This document shows, in pieces, positions 35,420 to 46,558 of a DNA stretch of 64,000 bases. This stretch comes from Gigantopelta aegis. Its lineage: Eukaryota; Mollusca; Gastropoda; Neomphalida; Peltospiridae. Position numbers and translations under genes: made by a program. Under the pieces are notes generated by a model. It did not search any database. It was not told the DNA's origin and worked only from the letters and a program-made list of their open reading frames with translations. Each line of letters opens with the position of its first letter. The stretch's first letter is position 1. Where the stretch lies: positions 91,725,798-91,789,797 of the forward strand of contig NC_054702.1 of NCBI RefSeq assembly GCF_016097555.1, written 5' to 3'.

Positions 35420-35970
35420 TTTACGTCATGTGTTGAATGAGTAGAGCCAGTTTATCTCATTCCTATCTCGAGACATGTTTGGACACTGAGGGCTGGGTCC
35501 ATGTCAAGAGACGGGCGGCTTTTCCATTACCGTGACTTAAATGTATGAGATGAACACCGAATGACCTCCTCATAAGACTATCTACATCTCCATTCAGTCT
35601 CACAAAGTCGGACGTGACATCACAGTCGATTTCAGTATTGATGCTTATAAATATCACATCATGCTTTATATTAATACCTGATTATATAAATACATTGGTT
35701 ATTGCACTATGGGATAGCATTTACATTTGAGTCACGTCTTATGAGAAAATACCCTTGAATGAGTAGAGCCAGTTTATCTCATTCCGATCTCAAGACATGT
35801 GTGGACATTGAGGGCTGGGTCCATGTGAAGAGACGGGGCCACTTTTCCATTACCGTGACTTAAATATATCAAGATGAATACTGGATGACCTCCCTATGAG
35901 AGATATACATCTCCATTCAATCTCACAGAGTTGGACATGACGTCACAGTCGATTCCAGTATAGATGCCTA
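35420..35970. repeat. Two direct copies of a 220-bp segment in the Polinton spacer
   Basis: 35434-35655 and 35757-35975 share GAATGAGTAGAGCCAGTTTA, TTTTCCATTACCGTGACTTA, ATACATCTCCATTCA-type and CACAGTCGATT words. The second copy has no gene behind it. Confidence 0.75.
35434..35500 (-). promoter_or_regulatory. Shared Polinton upstream module, spacer copy 1
   Basis: On the minus strand it reads GACCCAGCCCTCAGTGTCC ... GAGATAAACTGGCTCTACTC and ends about 75 nt before the TATA box of the finger/ATPase gene. The same module, in the same orientation, precedes the C2H2 gene in the right arm. Confidence 0.6.
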
Positions 35971-36700
35971 TAATTAATAACCATTATATTCATTTTGAGA
36001 CTGAAGACAAATTCATAAAACCTACCTTTTTCATAAAATTGAATTGGCGTCCTTCTTATGAGAAAATAAATTTGCGTCGTTCCTCTTATGAGTCAATTTT
36101 GTGGAATGAAAATTGGGGTGAATTTTCGATTTATATACCCTCTGGACGGGCCTAACATAGCTAGGGGTGTAGGAAAGTTTAAAGGTGCTTCTGTTTCCTG
36201 TAATATAATTGTAATTATTATTTACATATTGGATATTGTTCTTTTAAATATATAAGTTAATATGAACAGAACATTTTTGGAAACATAAAAAGACCCCACC
36301 CGCCCCTTTTCTGAAATACAAATGGACTGGTCCATTTTCGGCTCTCATTCGCGCATCAGCCTTTGTAGAGGTAAGACGTCTTTTGGTGGTCTCTGCTTGA
36401 ATATGTGTCCCTTCACTGGAGTATACAACAGTCAACTGTCGATCTTGTTTGTACAGCTGAATGGTTAGTTTATAAATGTTATAATGCTTTGAAGGTTACT
36501 AAAAGGTGACCGTCTTAGATTGGTTTGAAATATCAAACCCTCATGAAATATCAAACCCTCAAAGGGTTTATAGCCATAAGATTTTAAAAAAACTATACAC
36601 ACAGGGTTGTTGTAGAGCCATTTCGCTACACAGAGTATATGTTTTTCTAAACATAGCTTAAGGTCAGGTTATGAATGGAGGTCAGCCGATCGAGAGCATG

Positions 36701-36764
36701 GACCCAGCCCTCAATGTCCACACGTCTTGAGATCGGAATGAGATAAACTGGCTCTACTCATTCA
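36701..36764 (+). promoter_or_regulatory. Shared Polinton upstream module, right-arm copy
   Basis: GACCCAGCCCTCAATGTCCA ... ATGAGATAAACTGGCTCTAC, ending 38 nt before the TATA box at 36803. It matches the spacer module and the left-arm copy near 33830-33895. Confidence 0.6.
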
Positions 36765-36802
36765 AGGGTATTTTCTGACACTGAAGAAGAGGTGACAAGT
36801 TC

Positions 36803-36809
36803 TATAAAA
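36803..36809 (+). promoter_or_regulatory. TATA box of the Polinton C2H2 gene
   Basis: TATAAAA in TTCTATAAAAGGGG. A good initiator-like TCATTCT lies about 30 nt downstream, which places transcription start after the ATG at 36828 and favours the ATG at 36888. Confidence 0.65.
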
Positions 36810-36887
36810 GGGGAGAACAGTCAAGAGATGTCTCATTCTTATTCAGACCTTCAAAGTGAGCAGACGTGTGAAGAAGAGCTCCCCGAA

Positions 36888-37421
36888 ATGCATGCTTGTG
36901 ACGATTGTGGATTAGTGTTTCAGGACGTTCACGATCTGCAGAGACACGTGAAAACATGGTGTCCAGAAAATGGTGGGGAACCTCCTTCAAAAAGAACTAA
37001 ATATGAAGAAAGACATGACGACACCCATGATGAGTGGGAAACAGCTGGACTAGAGTATCTGTGGCAACTCACCTACAATTGTTATAAAGAGGAGATGGCT
37101 GAAGACCGTCAAAACTATTTAGACAAGGGAAGGTCTGAACAATGGGTGGATAACAAGATAGCCAAGTCATGGAAGCAGACTTATATGAATGCATTAGCTA
37201 ATACACTACTATTTACTCAGTGCTTCTCAGGATCCTCTCTGATGAAACCGATTCTAGCTAGAATCGAGAAGATGGAACGCCATACAGAGTATACTGCACT
37301 CAAAGAGAGAATTAAACCACTACTGAAGTCAGTGGCTGAGAAAGTTATTTCCCACATTGACATACCAGATGAGGAATCAGACAGTGAGGAAGAAGAATCT
37401 GATGATGAAGATACCAACTAG
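36888..37421 (+). CDS. Polinton C2H2 zinc finger protein of unknown function
   Basis: 177 codons from ATG 36888 (an in-frame ATG at 36828 would add 20 residues but lies too close to the TATA box). It opens with a single C2H2-like finger, HACDDCGLVFQDVHDLQRHV, then a Lys/Glu-rich region, an aromatic-rich helix (EYLWQLTYNCYKEEMAED) and an acidic C-terminus (about 20 Asp/Glu/Ser). The reading frame is open throughout. Single-finger proteins of unknown role are frequent in animal Polintons; it could bind the element's own promoters. The stop codon is 2 nt from the next TATA box. Confidence 0.75.
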   Translation: MHACDDCGLVFQDVHDLQRHVKTWCPENGGEPPSKRTKYEERHDDTHDEWETAGLEYLWQLTYNCYKEEMAEDRQNYLDKGRSEQWVDNKIAKSWKQTYMNALANTLLFTQCFSGSSLMKPILARIEKMERHTEYTALKERIKPLLKSVAEKVISHIDIPDEESDSEEEESDDEDTN

Positions 37422-37423
37422 AC

Positions 37424-37432
37424 TATATAAAA
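37424..37432 (+). promoter_or_regulatory. TATA box of the Polinton integrase gene
   Basis: TATATAAAA begins 3 nt after the last base of the C2H2 stop codon (TAG, 37419-37421) and lies 61 nt before ATG 37485. Confidence 0.6.
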
Positions 37433-37484
37433 CGTCTCCTTTGTAAATAAGTATCACAATCGTTGACACCACTCAAGAGTTATC

Positions 37485-38579
37485 ATGTGGGAAGACTACT
37501 TGAAAGACATTTATTACGATCCAATCAACCCAGCTAGTTTTTCTGGTCCAAATAAACTGTACAGATAATATTATGTCAGAAGAGCCGGGAAGTACATCAT
37601 CAGCAAAACCAATATCAGAAAATGGCTGCAAAGACAAGAAGCTTATAGTTTACAACGCCCAATCAGAAGACAGTTTGCCAGAAACAAAATTATAGTTACT
37701 GGAATTGATGACCAGTGGTCAGCTGACCTCATGGACATGGTGAAATTTGCCAAGTATAATAGAGGTTATACCTTTGTGTTGGTGGTGATCGATGTTTTCT
37801 CCAAACACCTATGGTTGAGACCACTGAGAAATAAAAAAGGCCTGACAGTGTCAAGAGCTTTGGAAGATGTATTTCAAGAGGGGAGACAACCGAAACGAAT
37901 TCGCACGGATCGAGGTCAAGAGTTCAGAGCTCGAGAGGTTCAAAGACTTCTTAAACAAAGAAACATCCAACATCTACTCACCAACAATGAAACCAAAGCG
38001 GCTGTAGCAGAAAGAGTTTTAAAAACCACCAAGACAAGGCTATACCGGTACTTCACGTATAAACAGTCTTACGAGTACGTCGATCATCTGCAGAGTTTTG
38101 CCAACAGCTATAACTCCACCTATCACAGGACGATCGGTATGGCTCCAGACAAAGTCACTACTGAGAAAGAAACCAACATTTGGTGGAAAATGTATTGGCC
38201 CAAGGAAGAAGTGAAAACAAAGAAGAAGCGCCTTCGATTCAAGGTTGGAGATAAAGTGAGACTCACTCATCTGAGAAATGTATTCAGTCGGGAATATGAT
38301 GAGAGGTGGACAGGAGAAATCTTCACCATCAGCCAAACCCTATTACGCGGTGGACTACCTCTGTATCGAGTGAAGGACTACAATGGTGATGAAATCCTGG
38401 GAACCTTTCACCAGCCTGAACTCCAAAAGATTGATGTGAAAGAAAACGATCTCTGGAAAGTTGAGAAGATTCTAAAGACGAGAGGACGTGGTGCTAACAA
38501 AGAACACTATGTCAAGTGGTTGAACTGGCCAAAGAAATTTAATTCTTGGGTGAAGACATCTGACGTTGAACACTTGTAA
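37485..38579 (+). pseudogene. Polinton retroviral-type integrase with chromodomain, single in-frame stop
   Basis: From ATG 37485 (MWEDYLKDIYYDP) the frame is open to 38579 except for one TAA at 37566-37568 (codon 28); a shorter open part starts at ATG 37731. The DDE catalytic core is visible: Asp in QWSADLMDMV, Asp in IRTDRGQEF, Glu in AAVAERVLKTTK. Next come NSTYHRTIGMAP, an SH3-like segment (KVGDKVRLTH, RWTGEIFTI) and a C-terminal chromodomain (LWKVEKILK ... HYVKWLNWPKKFNSWV). This is the integrase type of Polintons and chromo-Gypsy elements; gene context decides for Polinton. Whether the stop is real or a sequencing error is open. Confidence 0.85.
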
Positions 38580-39429
38580 ATACAAAGAGCATGCGTAGAA
38601 TTAGACCAATACATAGATTGAAAGGGTGGGCGCAGGACCCCATGACCTGTGACCCACTCGTGATGAACATGGGGAAATAAATAATGAAAATGTATTTCTG
38701 TCTTATGTTGTTTATTAATAGCACAATAGCCATCATTTATATTAATGCATCTTCATGTTCACGCAGTTCAAACCATTAATAACCAAACACATACTCATGT
38801 CTTGGTAGTGTCTATGGAATGGTTTCTTATTGTTTACGCTTTACTTGGTATACAATATGGGTGGGTGGGGGTGTTGGGGGTATTTTCTGGTTAGTTGACG
38901 CGGTATGGGATTTTCATCATTTTTTAAAATCGCCATTAGTAAGCCAATCAAAATTCATCTGGGCTGTGACGTCACCATCCACTCTTGGGAGGGTGACGCT
39001 GAGAGGGTGACACCTCTTGCGTGTTAAGTGAATGGGCCAAACTGCGCCAGAAACGGTAGTTTTACCACTACTCCTACCTGTGAAAAGTAGGACACAAATT
39101 GAGTCCCGACTTTAGAAAGTGCGATATATCATTTGACTGTAATAAAAATGTGTTCAGATCAGAACGATTTTTAAAATAACAAGCAGAATAAATAACATTA
39201 TTTTATTGATTAATATCACATAAAATAAGGATCTGAATTTATTGTCTTAGACAGATCGGTATGATGCAATCCAGGTATGAAAACATACAAATAATAGTCT
39301 GGAATAGAAGGTATTCGGTGTCGACAGATTTTTCGTTTCCTAATAAATTAACGGTAGCTGAACGGGACTTTAAAACTGTGCCGGTTTACACATAAATTAT
39401 GCCGGTTTAGATAGATGCCGGTTTGGACA

Positions 39430-39449
39430 GAGTCCACTCTCTCTCTCTC

Positions 39450-39506
<57 letters not shown>

Positions 39507-39518
39507 CTCCGTCTTTCT

Positions 39519-39552
<34 letters not shown>
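39430..39552 (+). repeat. CT and GT microsatellites
   Basis: (CT)n at about 39438-39503 followed by (GT)n at about 39522-39551. Confidence 0.95.
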
Positions 39553-39639
39553 ACATAGACGTACGCATGCACAAAATGTTTGTATTTAATTATAATTAAG
39601 CCCCGTATTTTTTTTTCGTTCTAGGCTTGGTACCCTCCA

Positions 39640-39800
39640 CTGGCGTAGGCAGGATTTTATATTGGGATTGGGGAGGGGGAGGAACCCACACTATGTATAT
39701 ACATGTGTATATATGATTTTATAAAATTTAATAGTTTAAAAAAAAAGGTTTGATGGGGGTGGGGGTGGGTTCCCGTAGGCCCCCTCAATACGCCACTGCA
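39640..39800. mobile_element. Short MITE with CACTGGCGTA termini
   Basis: CCACTGGCGTAGGCAGG at the left and the inverse TACGCCACTGCA at the right, with G-rich inner arms around an AT centre. Confidence 0.5.
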
Positions 39801-40079
39801 GGGACAGCGCATGGCCTAACACTTTTCAAAGAGGCACTTTTGTGGGTTATATTTGTTGTATCTGTGAAAATGTCCTCAATTGAATTTGAAAGAAGAGTCG
39901 TACCACTATATTTTACACTGCCGCCCCTGCTCTGGTACCCTCCTCGCCTCCACCCCCCCCCCCCCTCCCCTCCCCTTTTGAGCTCTAGTTTAGCTCGTGC
40001 TCGTCGTGGTTTCTTGTTTGTTGTATCATGCGCAATCGTAGAACATGTGCCAGTGAGGATACAGGCTTGGAACAGATAT

Positions 40080-40110
<31 letters not shown>

Positions 40111-41200
40111 TAGGTGTACTTTTTTCGACCATCTTAAATAATTGTCGTAATCTCCAGGGATGAAGTGGTCACTGCAGATCCTATCCCATCGTGATGGTCC
40201 TTTCCATTACGCACGGGTTCTGTTTAAGAACCACTTCCATGCAAACCCTGTGATTGTCGGTTTGATAACTGCTGCTTCGATACAAGAATAAGAATAAGAA
40301 TAATTTATTTGCATAACACCCGAATATGGGCAGAGCAAAAATAACAATATAATATACATTTATCTGCAGTAACAGTAACACAAATATACATTAATTACAT
40401 GAACAAACATCTGAATACTAAACACTAAACAATGGTTCACCATATTTTACATTTGAAAACTATCTCCAAACGAATATTCCATCCATACAAATCAATTCAA
40501 TATAATAAAATTTCCGCGTTTTAAAAATGCACGTGTTCCACCTTCCCAGTAAAATGTTTGAAAGGCTGCTAATCACGTTTTAATGTTATGCCGGTTAGCG
40601 CGTCACGAGGTCACGTGACTTTGCTCTTCGAGTCGACAGGCGTTTTGGTAAGCGATGGGGAAAACGCGACTTTTTATTGCGAATATATTAAAAACGGGTA
40701 AAAAAAATTAATTTGTTTTTATTGATACTTCATATATATTGTAAAACGTATACGTAGATACAAAACAATAGTAAATTACGTTTTTGATAAATGTTGACCT
40801 TTAATAAAAAATAAATAAATAAAGGAACTAAAAAAAAACCCCACAAAAATACACATACACGCAAAAACAAACAAATTAACAAACAAACAATAAGGAAAAC
40901 AACATCCGACCAAGATATTAAATTTTTAACTACTAAAACTAACTACCTGCATATTTATTCGTTAAACAATGAATTTTAGAGTCATTGTGGGGGTGGGGAT
41001 GGAAGTGGGGGTGGGAGGCCGATAAGATATCCAACATCTTCCCCTAGTACAGGTTCCGCGCCAGAAAATCTGATATAGTTAAGTAGCTATAAATTTACGA
41101 TACAAAGTACTGTATTTAAGATTCGATTTAATATGTGAAACGGTACGAATACTTTATTTGGTAGTTTTGAGTTATTTCGGTCTAATTAATATCTATTTTG
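39800..41200. other. Intergenic DNA with C- and A-runs
   Basis: C-run near 39952, a 28-nt A-run near 40083-40110, A-rich stretch 40690-40910. No gene or paired termini seen. Confidence 0.4.
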
Positions 41201-41262
41201 CACTTTATGGTACCCATTATGTAAGTCATTATGTAATAATGTGTCAGTACCATAACACTATA

Positions 41263-41297
41263 TCAGTACCGTAACGAAAAATATGTTACGGTACTGA
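41263..41297. repeat. Perfect 13-bp hairpin with 9-nt loop
   Basis: TCAGTACCGTAAC at 41263-41275 and its exact inverse GTTACGGTACTGA at 41285-41297. Diverged words (CAGTACCATAACAC) precede it. Confidence 0.8.
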
Positions 41298-41673
41298 CTA
41301 CATTTTACAGAAATGACACTATTTACTTACAATGCATAGATGTATGCAATGTTTCATGGTGCCAAAGCCAAGACGTCATTCCTTTTTACATAGTTATATG
41401 GTCATTTAATGTCGAGATAAAATACACAACACGAAGGAATCATATTACATATTTATTACAGACTTCAATTTTATATACATGTTACCTACTACATATTACT
41501 TGCCCTCATATTTACTTTATGTACAGGTGAACCCCCCCCCCTTAATGTTTTGGATAAACCCTGGCCGCAGCTATTACCTATAACAGAACCCCCTGGGGAC
41601 ATACTGACTGCCGTCACTAGAGAGTATGTGGCAAGTCAGCGAGCCAAGGTTCCCAATCTGTTAACTGCCCCCC

Positions 41674-41816
41674 CTAATTAACCTGCCCCCTCGGCAAACG
41701 TAGGTGGGCTAAACTCGCCTTCGGCCCCAAAGGTCGAGCGTATCTAATTAACCTGCCCCCTCGGCAATCGTAGGTGGGCTGAAAAAACTCCCCTTCGGCC
41801 CCAAAGGTGGAGCGGA
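41674..41816 (+). repeat. 70-bp tandem duplication, GC-rich
   Basis: Two units starting CTAATTAACCTGCCCCCTCG, at 41674-41743 and 41744-41816. Each contains GTAGGTGGGCT and CTTCGGCCCCAAAGGT and can fold into GC-rich stems. Confidence 0.85.
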
Positions 41817-41886
41817 TCCCTCAGGCAGTCTCGAGTGAATCCTTTATATTGACCTGTCCCCCTACTGTCCAGTAGGTAGGACCTTG

Positions 41887-42343
41887 ATGGTTGGACTATA
41901 CCAATTCAAATCCCATAGGCGACCATGTTAACGTTTGTGTTTAAAAACACTATATGCAATATATCAACCAAACTGTGACCCATAAATATCAGTACTACAA
42001 CCCCTACCTCAAAGTATTAACTGCAGAAAATGGTACCTTTCATGGCTCATTTTCGGTATAACCAGATGTTTCTGCAACATCCCTAGTTTCGCACAAAATT
42101 TTAGTACTTTTTTTTACAGGTACCCCATACATGTTCCAAGCACAAGGCTACTTGACACGGTGGTACTACATCAAATAAAATTGCATACATTTTTAGCCCA
42201 GATGAAACTAATTTTTTTTACAACCAACACACTCACATTTATAACCAATCACAGGACTTGTGGTGTTCACTTCTCTATCAAAAGTTGGGTGCACCTTGAA
42301 CTTTGACCCAGCCGGAAGTTATTTGGTTTAGTGCAACCTATAG
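41887..42343 (+). mobile_element. MITE copy 3, diverged, termini GGTTGNACTANACC
   Basis: Starts GGTTGGACTATACCAATTCA and ends, inverted, GGTTGCACTAAACCAAATAA, which shows the terminal repeats better than copies 1 and 2. The interior is diverged on the left, but the right half (CCAATCACAGGACTTGTGGT) is near-identical to the others. Confidence 0.8.
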
Positions 42344-42647
42344 GCTGATCGATGGGAGAGACTGATATTTCTATGTGTTGCGCTTATATAGCTAGTATCA
42401 ATCTATGCATTTAAAGTTATCTCCCTTAGTTTGAAAGGGGGCGCTTTTGATTGGGTCTCAACCCCTAGTTAACTTTAACGTAGATATATTTTTCTGCCAT
42501 TAAATGGGATTATTTGGTATTACAAATAATCTGTCTTAACTGCCAAACTCACAGAATCCATTGCGAATCTGCGTTACGGGACTGACGTTGAATAAACATA
42601 CCAATTCCACCTTTAGTAGCAAATTGACCAAAATTTTGTAATCACAT

Positions 42648-42917
42648 TCATTTCAGTTCAACTTATTTTTGTGCTTACATCCTATTACGGTTTAAGCACG
42701 CTGTCCTGGGCACACATCTCAGCTATCCGGGCTGTCTGTCCAGGACAGTTGGTTAGTTGGTTAGTGGTTAGTGAGAGAGAAGAGGGTGTAGTGGCCTTAC
42801 ACCTACCAACTGAGCCTTTAAGAACTCGATCTGAGTTGAAGCCAGTACCGGGCTGCGAACCCTGTACCTACCAGCGTTATGTCCGATGGCTTAACCACAA
42901 CGCCACCGAGACCGGTT
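42648..42917 (-). mobile_element. SINE of a third class, 10-bp target duplication
   Basis: TGTAATCACA at 42638-42647 and 42918-42927. The minus-strand head ACCGGTCTCGGTGGCGTTGT has B box GGTTCGCAGCCC; the 3' end reads TAAGCACAAAAATAAGTTGA. Related copies at 54240, 57350 and 61885. Confidence 0.85.
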
Positions 42918-43445
42918 GTAATCACACAAGCGATTTTGCCTGCGGTGCTCGTAAAATAGTGATAATGACAAATTTCAAATGATCACACAATAACTTTATG
43001 TAAATCAACATACTAGGTTATATTAATATTGCTTCAGTTAACGTCGCGTTACGATATTGACATAAAACTTGGCGACAGAGTAACATTTGACTCCAAAATA
43101 TTTTTAGTAAATGAAATTTATTTTTACATGCTGTAATATGAAAAAACCCCTCCAACTTTTAATAATATCAAAAACTTATTTATTTGTTAATTATTCACCC
43201 ATATCGATGACAATATATTGCATCCCCCTATACAGCCGACATGCTGATTTTTACTGACATGTGATAGAATTAGCATAAAAAATCATAATCAGCGAACTTG
43301 AGAAACAATATCTTGTGTAGAATAATGACTTAATATTGTAAGTTACTATTTAGTTAGAAATCTTGAGAATCTTGTGAGTATTGTTGTAAAAAATAGCTTC
43401 TAAGAGCTGGCGACATCAAAATTGGACTTTATCTGATAATTCTGA

Positions 43446-43655
43446 CTCGTAGTCATCAGAGGAAACCCGCTACATTTTTCCTAATGATGCACTTTTATAT
43501 GCACTTTCTCACAGACAGGAAAGCACATACCACGGCCTTTGTCCAGTTGTGAGGCACTGGTTGGAACGAGAAAAAATTGATCCACTGAGGTGGTTCGATC
43601 CTGCGACGCAAGTACCTCAAGCGAGCACTCAACTAACAAAGCTAAATGCCGCCCC
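43446..43655 (-). mobile_element. SINE, 5' two thirds
   Basis: Minus-strand tRNA-like head (GGCATTTAGCTTTGTTAGTT, AGGATCGAACC) followed by the shared middle; the tail is missing. Confidence 0.65.
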
Positions 43656-43664
43656 TGTATCTAA

Positions 43665-43686
43665 TAATATATATATATATATATAT
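43665..43686 (+). repeat. AT microsatellite
   Basis: ATATATATATATATATATAT next to the SINE head. Confidence 0.85.
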
Positions 43687-44169
43687 CCCAAATAATATGC
43701 GCTAAAACAAATTCAATTCTGTAGTCATGTTGGAGGCTGTTAGGACTCAAAAGTAGTTTATACCTGTGTTGTCGTTTATAGGTTTTATATGATTTTAGTT
43801 GTCATCTGATGTTTAATATATATGTATAAAAGTTTTTAATTTTAAACTATGTATTTTGGTTTAATCTAATCTATGTTTTAATCTTACTTGGATTTTAACC
43901 TAATATTCCTGGATCTACCTGTTAACTTGAAGTTACAACTAACCCTGGCAACCTTTCTACAAACTGCTGCTGAAATGGCAGTTTTGGGCTTAAGAACTGG
44001 AATGAAGTCTAAGACTATAATTTTTGGTTTTAGCAGCCCGCTCTATTTGCGACTCATTTATTTCATATTTAGGTCTGACGCATTATTTTTTTTCTTAAAT
44101 TCTAATCGTAAATTTAGATATGATGTATTAAAAAAAATCTCTTCTAATTCAAATGATGAATTCCATAGC

Positions 44170-44275
44170 TTTATTACCCCCACCAACTCCACTGTCTTGG
44201 ACACATCCACTGGGGAATCTAAGAGAATGTGCCCAGGACAGTCGTGCTTGAACCTTCAGTGGATGTAAGCACGAG
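44170..44275 (+). repeat. Third-class SINE fragment
   Basis: GTGCCCAGGACAGTCGTGCTTGAAC ... GTGGATGTAAGCACGA is the inverted 3' part of the class at 42648-42917. Confidence 0.55.
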
Positions 44276-44279
44276 TCAA

Positions 44280-46000
44280 TTTGTTGATTGATTGATGGGA
44301 CTCCAGAACACCCTATATATAGAATACATTCGTGCCCGTTAGATACATTTATATTGTCATGAGTTGTTTTAATACGTATTTAACGAGCGAAAAAGAATTG
44401 GATACGTTTTCGAAAAAAAGAGTCATAAGAAAAATGGTATCTATCGGACATGAATGTACTTGTTACATATCCTAAATTTTATTTGTTTTCGTTTATGTTT
44501 TGTTCTATATTAAAGAAAACTTTAGACTGTGACATTTTGCCTTTTTAAGCTGGATGTAGCATCTATAAAATTTATGTGTGCAGTATTTTGTTCGTCGAAC
44601 AAACACAACCAAACAAAGAAGAAAAGAAGTAGCGGCTTAAAACATTATGTTGTACTTGACAGTAGTTTGTGGTAAAGTATAGTATTTTATGCTGTATTTT
44701 AAACCAAAACAAATGTAAAACAAAATCCTTTATTTTATCTTTATCTCAGTTATATATGATATGCATTGCATTCACATTTATGTAACAATATTTCCATTGT
44801 TAACTTTAATGTTTTTTGTTTTTTTAAATATTTTACGACAGCGGTAAAATGGTACATGACTGGTATTTTAACCTTGTTTTGGGTCACCGGCAAGAGCAGC
44901 GGATCATTGAAAACAATACCAGTTGTACAATTAAGGCTCATGTTGTGACAATGTCAACTATGTGTTTACAGTTTTGTTCTATTTTTTCGATTTGATACAT
45001 GCTAGCTGTTTGACGTTCTGGCAAAACTCGTAAGTTTATATTATGATAACTAAGTACGCAAGACATTTAACTTTATTTTCATTACTTTATTTTGTTCGCA
45101 TAATAAAACAGGGCTTGAAATATTCTCTTCAAAGTTAGTAGTTGGTGTGGCCTCCTTTTATAAGTTACAAAAATTGACCCAGTCTCTCCAACTATTCTGA
45201 TAGAATAACCGGTAGGGACAATAGGTTAGAAAGAGTTTGACCCGTATCCCTCTTTGTCAAATTATATAGACTAACCCTAACCATTGAAAGGAGGTACGGG
45301 TCGAACTCATCTCATATCGATAGGTTTTGCCTGTCCGTCTGTCTGTCTGACCTTCTGTCTTCCCCATATATAGTTTTCTGGATGGTTTGTTCACAGTGCC
45401 TTGAGATATTGAGCTGAAATTCTGTGTATAACTTTATCATGTATTGTGAAAAACTAGTTTTTAAGGAATCTGCATACGATTTTTTGTTGATTCAGAAAAC
45501 CTTCCAAAAACAAAGTGCACAAATAAGGAATGTCTAGCAATGTGCATACTACATTAAATGACATGTAATATTAAACAAACATAAATAAACAACAGTTTTA
45601 CACAGCTGTCATTGTCAAAGTGTCGTCTGCTTCGCAGAATCATTGCATAAGCGTTTTGGTAATGTCATGTGACATGCATAACTCCTGAAAAACAATAGCC
45701 TGGTTTACAGGAGTAGCTGAAGAATATTATCATTAAACTATGACATGCATGTAATCTCTTCACAACAGAAAATGGCATAGATATTAACATTTGTTTGTTG
45801 ATTTTGACAATAAAATGAACATTGTTTTCATCTGGTGACTTAAACATTTGATATTAAAAATAGAAGTTGGCACCATCTGGCTCCTAAAGTATCATAATAT
45901 AAGTTGAATTAATTGCAGGCCTGTATTTAAGTAGTTATTATTATTATTATTGTTTTTTGCATACTATAATCTGAACATTTTCAAATTGCAAAGTTATTAG
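44280..46000. other. AT-rich intergenic DNA
   Basis: An inverted repeat GACCCGTATCCCTCTTT / AAAGGAGGTACGGGTC at about 45238 and 45286, then a GTCCGTCTGTCTGTCTGACC-type repeat start at 45330. Otherwise nothing recognised. Confidence 0.4.
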
Positions 46001-46009
46001 CAGTAATGA

Positions 46010-46235
46010 CAGTGTTCGAGATTAACGGTATCCCGATATCCTGGGGATACCAGAATTTAATTTTGGATACCAGACTTCAATAATCCAGTATCCCACCGGG
46101 ATACCATATAATGTTGTTGGGTTATTTTAATTCTGCATTTTAATTTTTTGCTGGTGAAGTTAAGTAACAGTATTTTTGAGCTCGTACCCAGTCTAATGCT
46201 ATGCCATAACAGTATCTCCCCCAATTCGTACCCAA
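46010..46235 (-). repeat. GTATCCC-rich MITE, copy B
   Basis: Inverted relative to 8196-8518. Shared words GATATCCTGGGGATACCAGA, GGATACCAGACTTCAATAAT and CCATATAATGTTG. Confidence 0.7.
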
Positions 46236-46558
46236 TCGAATGCTACACTGGAACAATAGCGGCGTAGCAATAGACTGGGAATGGCTAAGTCGCTATTATT
46301 TTTGTTGGATGTTTCCTGCGTTTAAATTTTATTTGAGATATTAATTCCACATCTGCAGAAAATTGATACATGTACATTTATTATTAGTAATGTCAGAAAT
46401 GACACAGAAGAAGGCAAAATGTTATGAAATGTCCCAATAAATGTTCACTTTACCTATTTTTATCAAACTTCTTATCTTTTTCTGGGAAGGGAGAAGTCAC
46501 TTTTCTTACTTTTTTAATTCTACATTAAGGCCTGCTATAAGGAACATACTCACAGCTA

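Larger units (their letters stand above)
31363..39072. mobile_element. Polinton/Maverick derivative, near-palindromic, 7.7 kb
   Basis: Ends start AGTAGTG.TAAAACTA on both sides and are flanked by ACTACC (31357-31362) and CCTACC (39073-39078), a 6-bp duplication with one mismatch. AG termini and 6-bp duplications are typical of Polintons. Two inverted arms of about 3 kb enclose a 1.7-kb spacer. Genes kept: a chromodomain integrase (right arm, decayed copy in left arm), a C2H2 protein (both arms) and a zinc finger/packaging-type ATPase (spacer). Protein-primed DNA polymerase, protease and capsid genes are missing, so this is a deletion derivative that would need help to move. Confidence 0.85.
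36176..39072 (+). repeat. Right arm of the Polinton palindrome
   Basis: The better-preserved arm. It runs from AAAGGTGCTTCTGTTTCCTG at the inner edge through the zinc finger and integrase genes to the CAGAAACGGTAGTTTTACCA terminus. Confidence 0.88.
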
